64,000 nt of DNA from assembly GCF_000372725.1 (NCBI RefSeq), contig NW_005201192.1, positions 153,942-217,941 of the forward strand. Direction: 5' to 3'. The notes below the pieces were generated by a model. The model ran no database searches, was not told the origin of the DNA, and saw nothing but the letters and a program-made list of their open reading frames with translations. This stretch comes from Emiliania huxleyi CCMP1516. Its lineage: Eukaryota > Haptophyta > Isochrysidales > Noelaerhabdaceae. Both the position numbers and the translations under genes were made by a program. Shown in pieces: positions 21,001 to 31,516 of the stretch. Within the stretch, counting starts at the first letter, position 1. Each line of letters begins with the position of its first letter.

Positions 21001-21843
21001 AGGCGGCCGAGCACCTCGAGAGCAACGGGCTCGCGCTCCTCTTCTCTGAGGTGATTGGCTTTGGGCCGGCGCAGAACATGGTCACGCTCCTAGGACATGG
21101 CACCATGATCCGCACCGGCTGCAAGGTCACCTTCGTCGTCAAGATGCTGTCCTACGTGGGCTGCGACGAGAGCCTCGCGCGGGCGCATCTCTCTGCCGCC
21201 GAGGCCAGCGACTACGACGCGCTTCTGCACCAGTCGACCGGCGTCGCTCGCACGGCCAAGGAGAAGATGCTTCGGCTGCTCACTTACATGGCCTCGGTGG
21301 CGGCGCTGGCTGGACGGCTCGACACGCTCGCCGAGCCGGGCGCCATCCGATCGGCGGCGCTCACGGCGTACCAGTTCTCGGGCGGCTCCCTCTCTGCGCT
21401 GACCACCGCCGCGCAGAAGCTGACGCAGCGCAACCTCGACGGGAAAAAAAGGCGGGCGCTGCTGGAGGCCAAGGCGAAGAACGAGGCGCTGGACCGGGTC
21501 CTAGGCGACGCCTCGGAGCTCAAGAAGCTGCACGAGGCCACGCTCCAGGCCGCGCAACGCCTGCGGCTCGCTGCCACCTCACATACCCGCCAATCCCGCC
21601 CACCTCGCCAGCCCGCCGCTCCCATGTCTCCACGTCCCCAGCAGTGCCCGCAAACTCAGCCCTGATGCGCCCTCTCAGCTGGCCATCCTCACCAAGAAGA
21701 AGCTCGAGCCGGCCAAGTACTCGAGCCTGGAGCTGCTCCCGCACGTTGAGGTGCCCTCTGAGCCGGCGGGGCCCACCACCTCTACGGATGATTCCTCTGG
21801 CAAGCGGGCCAAGGCTGCTGGGGACGACGACGACTTCACGTAG
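18070..21843. mobile_element. longer relative of the 7232 element: left end plus protein-coding gene
   Basis: 18070 onward repeats the left end of the 7232 element (CATAGCGGGT, AGCAAGCCCTAAAACGGCGG, then the G-rich minisatellite). Instead of diverging after the start codon region it continues into a full gene at 18636. No matching right-hand inverted repeat was found downstream by eye, so the right boundary given is simply the gene end. The element may be truncated, or its right end diverged or lies outside the window. Confidence 0.5.
18636..21843 (+). CDS. P-loop protein, DUF3987-like overall, element-associated, 4 exons
   Basis: Exons 18636-19123, 19192-19385 and 19459 to about 21550, then 21679-21843; the first two introns are GT-AG of 68 and 73 nt and keep frame. 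Joining exons 1 and 2 creates AGTGSAKSLIFKAI, a variant Walker A loop in which the second Gly is Ala. Then come CVMNKLVAHPDLWRLLMSVP, SSSPAELSAWTKFWDAGEE, NKNGLFGRFLITFYEKNAFD, an acidic Glu/Ala insert, a long C-terminal helical region (RTAKEKMLRLLTYMASVAAL) and a tail ending DDDDFT. The order of P-loop, then a segment choosing one element of a set, then GxxGRFL, then a helical C-terminus recalls DUF3987 proteins of mobile elements and phages. I call that resemblance weak. No transposase DDE motif is evident. Confidence 0.6.
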
Positions 21844-23061
21844 TTCTGCGTCAGCCTGCGCTGCCCGGGCGGGTGCGGTCTCGGCGCTCGCCGGCGCGTC
21901 CTCGCGCCGCCAACCAGCGTCCTCCTCAGGCGACAGGAAGCTGGGCGGAGCAACCCCGTTTTGGCGCGGGGCGACGGCTTTGGGTGGAGTCTAGTCGGCG
22001 GCGTTGTGTGTGGTGCTCTCCGAACGGACTCTGCCGGGGTCTTGGGTTTGGAGAGAGAGAGTGGGAAGTGGCGAAAGAGGCGATGAGTGGCGGCCGCGGC
22101 GGTGTATATGAGGTGGAGCGACCACCCACATGAACACGTCTTTACATGAAATGGCGTTACATGACATTTGCAAGCACATCCCGCCGACGAATCAGAGAGA
22201 GAGAGGTTTTTAGCAATACCAGAGAATTAGATTTTTCCCTTGATTTTCCGCCGCTCTTTTCCGTGTCAAGGCGGGAGCGACACATTTTCTGCTGCGAAGC
22301 TAAACTCTTCTCGGACGGACGAAAGGAGTCTCGCCTGTCCTCCCTGCCGAAGAGGAGAGCAGACACAGGCGATTCAAAGGTCGCTGCTCCCTGAGACGGC
22401 ACAGTCTGGCCGCAGCGACGCGTGCCGCGAGCGAGAGGCTGACTCGGAAGACACAGTCGAGGGCTTATGTCGGCAAGCAGTCGGCGGCACTATCGAGTGG
22501 CTAAAGTGGCTGAAGGCCAAAGCCGCTGCTCCAGGGCGTCGAACGCGCGTCGAGCCGCAGCGGCATCCGACCGATGGTGATGCTCGGCGGCGCCGGTGGC
22601 GCCTACAGAGACTTCTTCCACCCGGAGAATGACGACGCCCTCTCGGTGCGAGCACTCTGTGATCAGACCGCTGAGCTCGGTGCGATGCTCTATAGCTCGA
22701 TGCTGCGACGCTGCGGCGTACGGTCACCGATGCTGATAGCTGAGGCAAGGTACCGAAGCCGAAGTGTCCGGCGCAAAGTTGCGGATTTGCAGTAGGGCCT
22801 GCTTTGTACCACTGCGCGGTTTAGCAGGAGTGCCGCGAGATTGAGAGAGCACTCCCAGCACTCCAAGCACTGCAGAAGGATTTGGGCGCTCTCGTAACGG
22901 GTTTGTGTGTTAATGACACATTCCTGGTCAGACATAAACAAAGTTTTACGCGGTACAAAGAACGACACCGTGACCGGGAGCGGAGCTTTCAACTCACACG
23001 CACACACTCTCTCGGGCGCGTGCCCTCGCCAGAGACGCCATACTCGCGTGTCACGCGTCGG
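21844..23061. other. intergenic; possible small ORF
   Basis: AT-richer than average (22080-22330). A plus-strand frame 22574-22795 (MVMLGGAGGAYRDFFHPEND) has fair composition but no recognisable family. I do not call it. Confidence 0.35.
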
Positions 23062-23545
23062 TCACTTGCTGCGCTTCTTCGCCTGCGCCTGCTTGCGGCG
23101 CTCGCGGAGCACTGCGCGGCGCTCTGACGCGGCCTTGACCCGCTTGCGCCGCCACTGCATGTACTGCTCCTCGTGCTTCTGGCGCCAAGCTTGGTATGTG
23201 GCGGACTCCAGGTCGTACGCCCGCTTGCCGCTCAGCAGCAGCCGAGCGAGCTCGTCACGCTCCTTTGGCCCAATTACCGTGGCGTCCGCCAGGCCGTACG
23301 CCGCGCGCATGCGGCGCACCTCGATGATCGGCTCCTCCATGCAGTCCTACAGTACGCGGCACGAGGGCAAAGGGGGTTGGTCGGGCGGTTACGAGACTGG
23401 AGCGTTAGGCATGGGAGAGGGTGCGCGAACCGTGCGGATGGTCCGCTCGTTCTTGAGCCACACCATACGGTGTACAAAGAAGGTGGCGTTCGAGATGGCC
23501 ATCTCGTTGATGATGTGCTTGAGCAGGCCCAGCCAGGCCGCTGCT
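23062..23545 (-). CDS. unrecognised basic protein, at least 2 exons, 5' end unresolved
   Basis: The last exon (about 23345-23062) encodes MEEPIIEVRRMRAAYGLAD, RLLLSGKRAYDLESATYQAW and a Lys/Arg-rich helix ending RERRKQAQAKKRSK. An upstream exon (about 23545-23440) reads LGLLKHIINEMAISNATFFV and HRMVWLKNERTI. An in-frame stop precedes it, so an earlier exon or start is missing from the model. The charged C-terminal helix suggests an RNA or ribosome contact, but I do not recognise a family. It abuts the GDPD promoter on the opposite strand. Confidence 0.45.
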
Positions 23546-23703
23546 GCAACTTAAAGTTGCGTTCGCCGCATTTTTACTTGTACACTCCAGCTATCGGTGC
23601 TGGATGGAGCACTTGGAGCGCGGTTCGTACCCTGATGGTGGGTGTGCAGCATCACACCTGAGAACTGCGTCCTTTCAACCATGCGAGGAGGGGGCGTGAC
23701 ATA

Positions 23704-23857
23704 CGCCGAGTTGGCCGTGTCACCATCTCCGACGGTGGAGTCGCGCCAGACTCCGCGGTGCTCAAGACTGTGCAGCTTCATGCCGGCGGCCCTCCTCACG
23801 TCCCTGGCCCTCGGGCAAATGGTCGCTAGCGGCGGCGACTTCCTGACGCGCAACGGA
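23704..23857 (+). repeat. duplicated promoter/leader-exon block, copy A
   Basis: About 150 bp nearly identical (inverted) to 30587-30730. It covers upstream sequence and the leader exon [20 protein letters not shown]. Copy A has a short insertion encoding GQMV. Confidence 0.9.
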
Positions 23858-25676
23858 TTCGCGACTCTCGTGCGCGCCCCACCTGTCCCTGCTTCCCCAG
23901 GAGGCGTCGCCACCACACGTCGCGGGATAGCCTCGGCCGCACCGCACGAAGAGGGGATAGCCTCGGCGGCACCGCCATGGCGCGGGATAGCCTCGGCCGC
24001 ACCGCGCTGATTCACGGCATAATCGCGGATGTGAGGGCGTGACGCTCGCCAAAGACTGTTTGTGATGATGCCGCAGGGACCCCGCCCCGAGTTCCTCGTT
24101 GCGACCATGCGCTCGTCTTCCACGATCAAGCACGACCTCGAGCAGTGCCTCAAGCAGCCTCCGTCCTTTTTCGAGCAGCACACCTTTAGCATCGGCCACC
24201 GCGGTGCGTGCATGCAGTTCCCAGAGCACACGGCTGAGTCATACGTGGCGGCGGCGGCAACCGGGGCCGGCATCATCGAGTGCGATGTGGCGGTGACCAA
24301 GGACGGCGAGCTCGTGTGCCGCCATTCGCAGTGCGACCTCCACACCACCACCAACATCCTGCTCACCTCGCTCGCTGACAAGTGCACGGAGCCCTTCAAG
24401 CCCGCAGATCCTGACAGCGGCACTGGTGCTTCGGCTAAGTGCTGCACGTCAGACATCACCCTCGCGGAGTACAAGACACTGTGCGGCAAGATGGACGGAA
24501 TGGATTCGACGGCCACGACCGCCGACGAGTACGTCAAGGGGACCGCCGCCTGGCGAACCGACCTCTACTCCACCTGCGGAACCGTCGTCTCTCACGCGGA
24601 GTCCGTGGAGCTCATCAAGAGCCATGGCGCGCTCTTCACGCCCGAGCTCAAGGCTTACACGCCGGGCGCGCGCCGGGCCCCCGAGATATGTAGGATTGGG
24701 CTGCTGCGGGACGCACGCTTGAGTTCCGCCCTGCTGCAGGCGTCGGCATGCCTGCCTACAACACGATCCGCCAGAAGCTCATGGATGAGTACACGAGTGC
24801 GGGCGTGGCGCCGTCGGATGTCTGGCTGCAGTCGTTTGTGGAGCAGGATGTGATGTACTGGCTGGCGGCCTCGCCCGCTGGCTTTGGCCCGCAGGCGGTG
24901 ATGCTCGACAACAACTACACGGACGGCACGGCAGGCGGCTTGATCGACGCCTTTGACAGGCTCTCGTCGGCCGGCGTGAAAATCCTGGCGCCTCCGATGC
25001 AGATGCTCGTCAAGGTTGGTGCTTGACGGGCTGCGGCCCCTTTTCTCCCCTGCTCCCCTCACGGAGAGTGCTCCTCCCCCGGCACGCACCGCAGGTGGAG
25101 GCAGGCGAGTACCTCCCGTCAAACTACGCGATGGCGGCCAAAGCCAAGGGCTTCGAGCTGATCACTTGGACGCTCGAGCGGTCGGGTCCGCTCGTGTCGG
25201 GCGGCGGCTGGTGCGTGAGTGTGCTGCGTGAGATCGCCCGTGATCGAACACAATAAGGAAGCTACTCACCCCCCTCGGTACAACCATGCACTCTCATACG
25301 CATATTTCCGAACAGGTACTACGGCACCTCGAACGACCACACCAAGGTGGACGGCGACATGCTCGACCTCACGCACACGCTCGCCACAAAGGTCGGCGTG
25401 GTACACACAATCCGAACTTCTGTGAGTGGCGCCCCAACAGACATTGCGCTAAGCTTCCGCCCTCCGCTGTAGCTCGGCATCTTCAGCGACTGGCCAGCCA
25501 CGACCACGTTCTACGCAAACTGCATGCTCAAGCCTCGCATCTCGATCGGCGAAGCGTGCGACCCTCTTCGCCCGGCTTGCGCCTCCGGACTCGCTTGCCT
25601 CCCGAAGCCGCACTCGCGCCGCAAGCTCATGTTCGCCTCGACGGACAAGTGCGCCGCGGACTATACGTGCATGTGA
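23780..25676 (+). CDS. glycerophosphodiester phosphodiesterase, secreted, ~6 exons
   Basis: Hydrolyses glycerophosphodiesters to glycerol-3-phosphate plus an alcohol; here probably an extracellular phosphorus-scavenging enzyme. Exon 1 (from 23780) is a signal peptide, [20 protein letters not shown]. After an intron with ~25-bp repeats the core starts: [20 protein letters not shown] (the catalytic HRG), [19 protein letters not shown] (acid residues and His), [11 protein letters not shown], then [97 protein letters not shown] and a Cys-rich tail ending CAADYTCM at 25674-25676. The GDPD hallmarks appear in the usual order. Exon boundaries after the core are approximate. It shares its leader exon with the gene at 28506. 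Confidence 0.88.
23925..24009 (+). repeat. GGGATAGCCTCGGCCGCACC tandem repeat in GDPD intron 1
   Basis: Three to four imperfect ~25-bp units reading GCGGGATAGCCTCGGCCGCA with GAAGAG variants. Confidence 0.85.
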
Positions 25677-27706
25677 GCCTTCGCGAGGCCGCGTGCAAGC
25701 GTGGATCCGCGGAATGCGGGAGCCCAAGCGCGGATCCGCGGAATGCGGGAGCCGGCCCTCAAGGCTGGGCCCCCACCTAGTCGCGACAAGTGGTGCGCTA
25801 GTCGCACTCCCCTTTCTAGCGTGATCCACGGACTCAACACAAGCCGCAGGCTTCGCAAGACGGTGTCCGGCGGGTTGGTGAACTGTATAAGTGCGTGTAC
25901 ATATGGAGAGAGACAACATCGACAACCAACACGCCCGTCGCCCGAACGTAAGTTCGGCTGAGTTGACGATGCATGTGTGCAGCGCTCCGGCTCAGCCGAG
26001 CCAGCCGCCGTACGAGTATGTGTCCCCGCCACCCTGCTCGCTCCTGACTCTGTTCTCGAGCAAGCGAGCGGCGGGGCTAGCCACGCCCTGTTGCACAGCT
26101 GTCGACGTCGCTCCGGCAACCGCGGACGCCGCGGACGCCGTTCCACCTGGCACCTCCGCCGAGAGAGGCGCGGACGGCTACCTCGCTCCTCGGGCTCCGC
26201 ATACGCGATCTGCATCGCGCTGCCCGTGCCCCGCCCCACCACACCGACCCTGAGGTCGAGAGAGATGTCGAGCCCCACTGTCACTGCGCCCTTTGCGAGC
26301 AGCTCGAGGAGTAGCGTGTTGAGGGTGGTGGCGGGTGCGCGCAGAACGATCGGGAAGGCGCGGTCCGACGGGCGGCGCGAGAAGGCCGCGAGTGCGAGCG
26401 GCGGGTCGAGCCGCGGCATCGTGACGGAGCCAACCTTGGAGCCGCCGTAGACGATGCCTATCGAGATTGCCTGGACCGAAGCCGAGACGTTGAACGGGTT
26501 GGATACGCGGCAGGCCGCGGAGGCGTGGACGACTGCGTCGCCCCACGGGTTGACCAGCTTGCTCGTCACCAAGCCAGTGAGCGCCTGCGGGACGTCCAGC
26601 GACATTGCGATCTCGTCGAAAAAGTGCGCGCCGCCTGGGCGGCCTGGAAGCGACGTGTCGAGGCGCAGAGACGAGAGCGCGGCATCAAACAGCGGCTCGC
26701 TGGCGGCGGTGATGACAGCGGTCAACCCTGTCGACGCCCTGCCCGACACGTAGTCATGGAGCACCGCGCGAAACGCATCCGACTCCTCGTCGGGGACGGC
26801 GAGATGCCCAGTAAGCGAGAGTGAAGTGACTCCTCTCCGCATGCTGACGGGTCCGACCGTCGACACCTTTGCGAAGGCCGTGCCGTCGCTTGTCAGGATG
26901 GAGAAGTCGAGCACGCCGATGGACAGGAGTTGGAAGGACGACGGGTTCCGGATGCGCACCCCCATCGAAAGCGCGACGGTGGCGTTGCCTTGGTTTGGCT
27001 GAAGCTCGAACGAGTCGATCAGAGGGTCGAGTCCCCCCGCGCCTCTGAGGTGTAGCCGTTTCACAAGCGAGAGCTGGCGGAAGTGGCCGAGCAGCGGCAC
27101 ATGCACGTCCACCCATCCAGCCACGTCGAGCTCGAGCTCCGACTCCTGCACCACCGCAGCGCTCAGGGCCTGGAGTGGACCGAGCCCGAGCGGCACAGCC
27201 ATTGGGCCGGCGATGGTGATTGGCACCGCACCGCCTCTGTCGAGCGAAATCCGACCCACCTCCAGCCGGCCCACCACCCCACCACCGTGCACGACGTCGA
27301 GGCTGGCAGAAGTTATGCTGCAGCCCACAGGAAGAGGAATCAGGTCGAGAACGCCTGTCGCCTCGACGAGCAGCGAGCTTCCGTCGCCAGCCGCGAGGCT
27401 GAAGGTTTCCAGCTTCAGCACGGAATTGCCAACGACGGTCTGCACAGCCGCCCTCGCAATCACCAGCACAAATACGAGGGCGATGAAAGCGAGGCACAAC
27501 TGAGTCCGGCGACGAAAGCGAGGCACGGCTGGCTGCGGGTGTTGGTCGTTTGTGTCAGCAGGTCTGTTGTGGGTCCGTTTCTTCGCGAGCGGCGAGCTAC
27601 AGGCGACGGCGACTGGCAGAACATCATGCGACTCAGCCCGCGGCATGATGTCGGACGCGCATAAGGAGAGGAGTCGCTGCAAGGACAGACTGTTTTCTGT
27701 GATCAT
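25661..27706 (-). CDS. single-pass membrane protein resembling DUF3712/LEA_2-type families
   Basis: From the ATG at 27706 (MITENSLSLQRLLSLCA) or 27646 (MPRAESHDVL). An N-terminal cytosolic part is followed by one membrane helix (LCLAFIALVFVLVIARAAVQ). A long beta-rich extracellular or lumenal region repeats a pattern of LPVGCSITSASLDVVHGG, TVALSMGVRIRNPSSFQLLS, GVLDFSIL, SLSLTGHLAVPD, VHASAACRVSNPFNVSAS and VRAPATTLN-like segments. This is how DUF3712 proteins look, with two LEA_2-like halves each carrying a NPSS/NPFN motif. The last ~170 residues (after AMQIAYAEPEE) look like read-through of an intron or 3' UTR, so the true end may be near 26190-26200. It would otherwise overlap the GDPD stop by 16 bp on the other strand. 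Confidence 0.6.
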   Translation of the reverse strand: MITENSLSLQRLLSLCASDIMPRAESHDVLPVAVACSSPLAKKRTHNRPADTNDQHPQPAVPRFRRRTQLCLAFIALVFVLVIARAAVQTVVGNSVLKLETFSLAAGDGSSLLVEATGVLDLIPLPVGCSITSASLDVVHGGGVVGRLEVGRISLDRGGAVPITIAGPMAVPLGLGPLQALSAAVVQESELELDVAGWVDVHVPLLGHFRQLSLVKRLHLRGAGGLDPLIDSFELQPNQGNATVALSMGVRIRNPSSFQLLSIGVLDFSILTSDGTAFAKVSTVGPVSMRRGVTSLSLTGHLAVPDEESDAFRAVLHDYVSGRASTGLTAVITAASEPLFDAALSSLRLDTSLPGRPGGAHFFDEIAMSLDVPQALTGLVTSKLVNPWGDAVVHASAACRVSNPFNVSASVQAISIGIVYGGSKVGSVTMPRLDPPLALAAFSRRPSDRAFPIVLRAPATTLNTLLLELLAKGAVTVGLDISLDLRVGVVGRGTGSAMQIAYAEPEERGSRPRLSRRRCQVERRPRRPRLPERRRQLCNRAWLAPPLACSRTESGASRVAGTHTRTAAGSAEPERCTHASSTQPNLRSGDGRVGCRCCLSPYVHALIQFTNPPDTVLRSLRLVLSPWITLERGVRLAHHLSRLGGGPALRAGSRIPRIRAWAPAFRGSTLARGLAKAHMHV

Positions 27707-28505
27707 CGCTCGGCTGAGGCGGGCAGCGCGCGGAGCTGGTTGCTGCACACGTCGAGCTCCTGCAGACCAGCCAGTCAGTCAGCGCCCAGTCCAGAGCGGG
27801 GCCTTGGTTCCTTCTTCCGCCGTGACTTTTGAATTGACGCGACCTTCAAGTTATTTGACGGAATTACCTCGCATTCATTCAAGAAATTTTCAGTGTACGT
27901 ACGCACTTTTAGCTTTCTGGGAGAAAAGGGAGAGGGGGTTGTAGCTCTTACTGTGCCGTACGAAAGTGTGGAACAGGTTGGAGCAGCAGCTCCTGAGCAG
28001 CTAGCTGAGCACGGCGCCGCAGGCGCCTGTTGAATAGGTCCAGGTGATAGCCCTGGATGGGCAATGCATACGCCTAGTCGAGGAGAGTCTCTGCAGGATG
28101 TCAGACGCGGCATCATGTCGGACGCGCATAAGGAGAGGAGTCTCTGCAGGGAGACTGAACGGCTGTCGGGCTGAGGCCCCCCTGCACTTCTAAGCTCATC
28201 CCTGCTGCTAGAGAGGGGGGGAGGGGGGGGGTCAAGACGTTGATATACCGATTTCTGCTACCGTACTGGGACCTCGTAGCGCATTGCACCAAACCAGCCC
28301 CTTCACACGTGTACACACAGCGACACGCTCCAGACACGACATCCCTGCCCGCCGCTGCGCGCTCCCGGCTGCCGTCTGGCGTGTACATCTAAAACGGCTG
28401 TCTTCAGCCGCATGCACCCCCCCCCCCCCCCGCACACACGCAGAAAGCAGGAGTTCGAGCAGGAGTGCAGTGCAAATCTGCGGATACCGCAGTCCTCGTC
28501 CGCGC
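27707..28505. other. intergenic with partial duplication of the DUF3712-like gene start
   Basis: 28108-28160 repeats 27643-27690 (ATGTCGGACGCGCATAAGGA onward), the N-terminal codons of the DUF3712-like gene. A poly-G tract (28214-28232) and a poly-C tract (28417-28431) are also present. No gene seen. Confidence 0.6.
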
Positions 28506-30652
28506 TCAGAGGGCGAGGCACTTGTGCGCGAGGGCTGCCGGCACGTCGGGGCTGGAGCCGAAGAGCATCTCGCGCGACGGGCCCATGCCTTGCTGGTAGA
28601 CCGCGAGGCAAATGGATCCCTTGGGGCACGAGTTCGCCTCGCCGCAGTCGGGCGCGTCCGAGAGGGCGGGTGGCGACGAGTCCGGGAAGTGGCCTGCCCC
28701 GGCGGCGAAGACGGCGTCGTGGAAGCAGACCATCATCCAGCGCGTGTCAAAGGTCTGGCCCAAGTCGGGCGCTTCGGCGGGGATGAGTCCGAACTGGTTG
28801 ACCGCAGGGAAGTTCGTGTCGGTGCCGGCGATGTAGCAGTGCTCGTCGTAAATCATAAGCTGCTCCGTCGTCCACTGCGAGAAGGCGTAGGTGAAGACGC
28901 CGTTGCCGTCGACATCGAACGGGTCGGCGACGTTCATGTAGTTTGCGAGGCACATCTTCTTAAACGTGTGGTCGTCGTTCTTCTCGTTCAGGTCGATGAT
29001 GCAGATGCGGTTGTTCTGAGCAGCAGACGCGACCGACGACCGATGAGTGGTGGTCGGGCCGGGGTGGGCATGGGGGCGGGGGAGGGGGGAGGCGCGCGGC
29101 GAGCGCTCACACCGGCATCCCCTGACTGAGCTTGTTCTTGTCATTGGGAAAGCCCGAGCGCTCGGCCACGGCGATCTTGCTCGATGAGCCGGGGAGCGGG
29201 TACGCGTCGGCGATGCAGCACGCCCCGTCTTCGAAGGGGTAGAAGCCGGCAAAGGAGGTGAAGGCGAGCGGATCGGCCATGATGTTGAAAACGCGGATGC
29301 CGGGCTCGCCGCGCGCGGCGAGTGTCGAGCCGCCGTTGCGCTCGATGAATCCGATGACGAGGTTGTTGCCCATGGACACGAGCCCCTCGTAACCGCCGCT
29401 CGAGCCGTGTCTGACGTACTCAGACGCGTCGGCGGTTGCGTCGTCTGAGATCTTGCACTCGTTGGTGGCGAGGTCGGCGAGGGAGCAGTGCACCTTGTCG
29501 CCCTTGGAGGTGAGGTACTTGCCGTTGAATTCGCCGGTGGTCGAGTCGATGTCTGGCGTGCGGACCATCGGGCCCTTCACCTTGCCGGTCGAGGCGTCGA
29601 TCGGGAAAAGGGCGGGCATCAGCTCGTCGCCGATGATGCCTAAAGGGCACAGAGCGTGTGTGTGTGCGCTGTACTTCCCCTGAAGTGGGTGGGGGGAGGG
29701 GAGAGGGGGGGGAAGCGTGTGAGCGCGCCGTAAGTGTGATTGATCATAGCGAAGCCCTCCACGTCAAAGTCGCGGCCGGTGAGGACGCGCGCGGACTTGT
29801 AAGACGCGCCGCCGAGCTCAGCCTTGGGGGTCTCCCACGTGCCATCGGGCACCTTGTAGGCCACTTGGATGTCGGCTCCGTTCTCCCACCGGATGTGGCC
29901 GTCGGGGTCGTGCAGCAGCATGATGCCTTTGGAGACGGCGGTGTTCCACTTTGGGAAGGTGGCCTCGCCGTGGCGGTAGGCGAAGGGAAAGTTGAGCTCA
30001 ATCCTGAACGAATGGCGCGGGCGATGAGGGAAGGGGTGGTGATGGCGAGGGGAGGGGTCGGCCGGCACACAGGTTGAGGTGCAAAGGGTAGTCCCACGAG
30101 TTTGCTGCATTGCCAAAGCCATTGTCAGTGAGGCACAGGAACTGGTTGGCAGCGACTTGGCCGGTTGCGTCCATGTACCGCTCGATGTCCGAGAAGCCAA
30201 CCGACGGGACGTAGTCCCACGGGCCTGCCTCCATTCCGCACCAGGCCGAGGCAAAGTCCGTGTCGGAGCACGTCGGGTTAGAGGGCGAGTTGCCGTCAGC
30301 CGCCTTCTCGGTGCCGGAGGTGATGCCGTCCAAGACGGTTGGAACGGGGCCGATGGACGTCCCAGTGCCGAAAGACTTGGTCCCTGCGTAGTGCGCCTGG
30401 CCAACTAGGTAGTGCTCGAGCGACTGAGGCGGGTGACGACAAGCTGAGTGATGTGCGCGCTCGACGAGTGATGTGACGAGGATGAGCGCACTCGGCGAGC
30501 GGTGTGCGCCATCACAAACGATACGTTGGGCGGCACAAAGAGGTGATAGGTGCGTGCTCGAGAGGAGTGATTGTGTTACGTACCAGTCCGTTGCGCGTCA
30601 GGAAGTCGCCGCCGCTAGCGAGGGCCAGGGACGTGAGGAGGGCCGCCGGCAT
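28506..30652 (-). CDS. esterase-like phytase-family protein, secreted, ~5 exons
   Basis: A predicted beta-propeller-type phytase-like esterase, probably releasing phosphate from organic phosphorus outside the cell. Exon 1 starts at 30652 with the signal peptide [20 protein letters not shown]. Further exons read EHYLVGQAHYAGTKSFGTGT, DYVPSVGFSDIERYMDATGQ, FLCLTDNGFGNAANSWDYPL, GIMLLHDPDGHIRWENGAD, VLTGRDFDVEGFAMINHTYG, IGDELMPALFPIDASTGKVK, GGYEGLVSMGNNLVIGFIER, then NNRICIIDLNEKNDD and a Cys-containing tail ending AALAHKCLAL. The DFDVEGF plus GDELMP pairing matches the D-x-E-G and G-D-E patterns of that family. It ends facing the DUF3712-like gene. The promoter and leader are shared with GDPD. 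Confidence 0.75.
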
Positions 30653-30730
30653 GAAGCTGCACAGTCTTGAGCACCGACGGAGTCTGGCGCGACTCCACCG
30701 TCGGTGATGGTGACACGGCCAACCTCGGCG
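30587..30730 (-). repeat. duplicated promoter/leader-exon block, copy B
   Basis: Inverted near-identical copy of 23704-23857, covering the leader exon of the phytase-like gene and ~75 bp upstream. Confidence 0.9.
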
Positions 30731-30996
30731 CTGTGTGTCAACCCCAGAGCTTGGCAACCTTAGTGGCCGCAGGCCACACGCCCGTAGGGCGTGAACTCGT
30801 CGCGCGCGTAAGCGCGCGAAGAAAATTTTCAGAGATAAGTACGTACTTACCCTGGGGAAGGCCTTGTTTTCACGTCCTTAGCGAGTGATGCAATCACGTT
30901 CTTGTTTTGCCCAAAACAAGACCGTGCTCGCACGTTCTTATTGGCTGTGGCAAAGACACGCTCCGCCTCCTTCGCCGTCGCCAGCGGCGCTGCACC
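30731..30996. promoter_or_regulatory. upstream region, divergent
   Basis: Between the phytase-like leader and the plus-strand gene at 30997. It contains an AT-rich patch with AAAATTTTCAGAGATAAGTA and TACGTACTTACC words; related TACGTAC-rich patches occur at 27890-27905 and 31995-32070. Confidence 0.3.
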
Positions 30997-31392
30997 ATGC
31001 AGGCGTACTTTCCGCCCGCCGATGCAGCGGCGCCCGCGGCCGCCGGCGCGGGCGAGGCGGCAGACGGCTCTGACCAGCGGACAGCGGCACTACCCGCGGG
31101 CGCGCCGGCGCCGCCGCAGGCGGCTGCGTCCGGCCCCGAGGTGGCAATGCCGTCGTACCAGCCGTGGAAGCAGTCCCGGCCGGAGTGGAAAGGCTGCACT
31201 GCAGAGCAGTGGGCCGCCTCCCGCTGCAAGACCGACGACTACATCGCACCCACGATGCCCAAGGGTTCTGCGCCCGGCAAGATGTGGTCCTTTGGCGTCT
31301 GCCAAAAGGGGGCGGCTGTTGGTACGAAGCAGTGGTCGGCGTGGGAGGGTGGGGTGGGTGCGCCGTGGGTGCGCTGTTTGTGTACATCTTAA
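30997..31392 (+). CDS. unrecognised small protein (possible first exon)
   Basis: 131 codons from a clear ATG (MQAYFPPADAAAP). An Ala/Pro-rich N-terminus leads to a distinct segment MPSYQPWKQSRPEWKGCTAE, CKTDDYIAPTMPKGSAPGK and MWSFGVCQKGAAV with three Cys. The last ~20 residues (SAWEGGVGAPWVRC) look intronic, so the gene may splice to 31517-31909. No family recognised. Confidence 0.4.
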   Translation: MQAYFPPADAAAPAAAGAGEAADGSDQRTAALPAGAPAPPQAAASGPEVAMPSYQPWKQSRPEWKGCTAEQWAASRCKTDDYIAPTMPKGSAPGKMWSFGVCQKGAAVGTKQWSAWEGGVGAPWVRCLCTS

Positions 31393-31516
31393 CAAGTGCT
31401 CCGAGCGCTTAACTATAATTCTTTTTTGCCCGAGGGCGCTTCTTTTTCTCAAGACCGTAAAATCACGACCGTACAATCATTTGCCGCGTGTCTTCGAGCG
31501 ACAGTTTGGCCCAACC

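Noticed and set aside
21849-22500. Right-hand inverted repeat of the 18070 element
   Set aside because: Looked for CCGTTTTAGGGCTTG downstream of the gene and found none; not reported as a feature.
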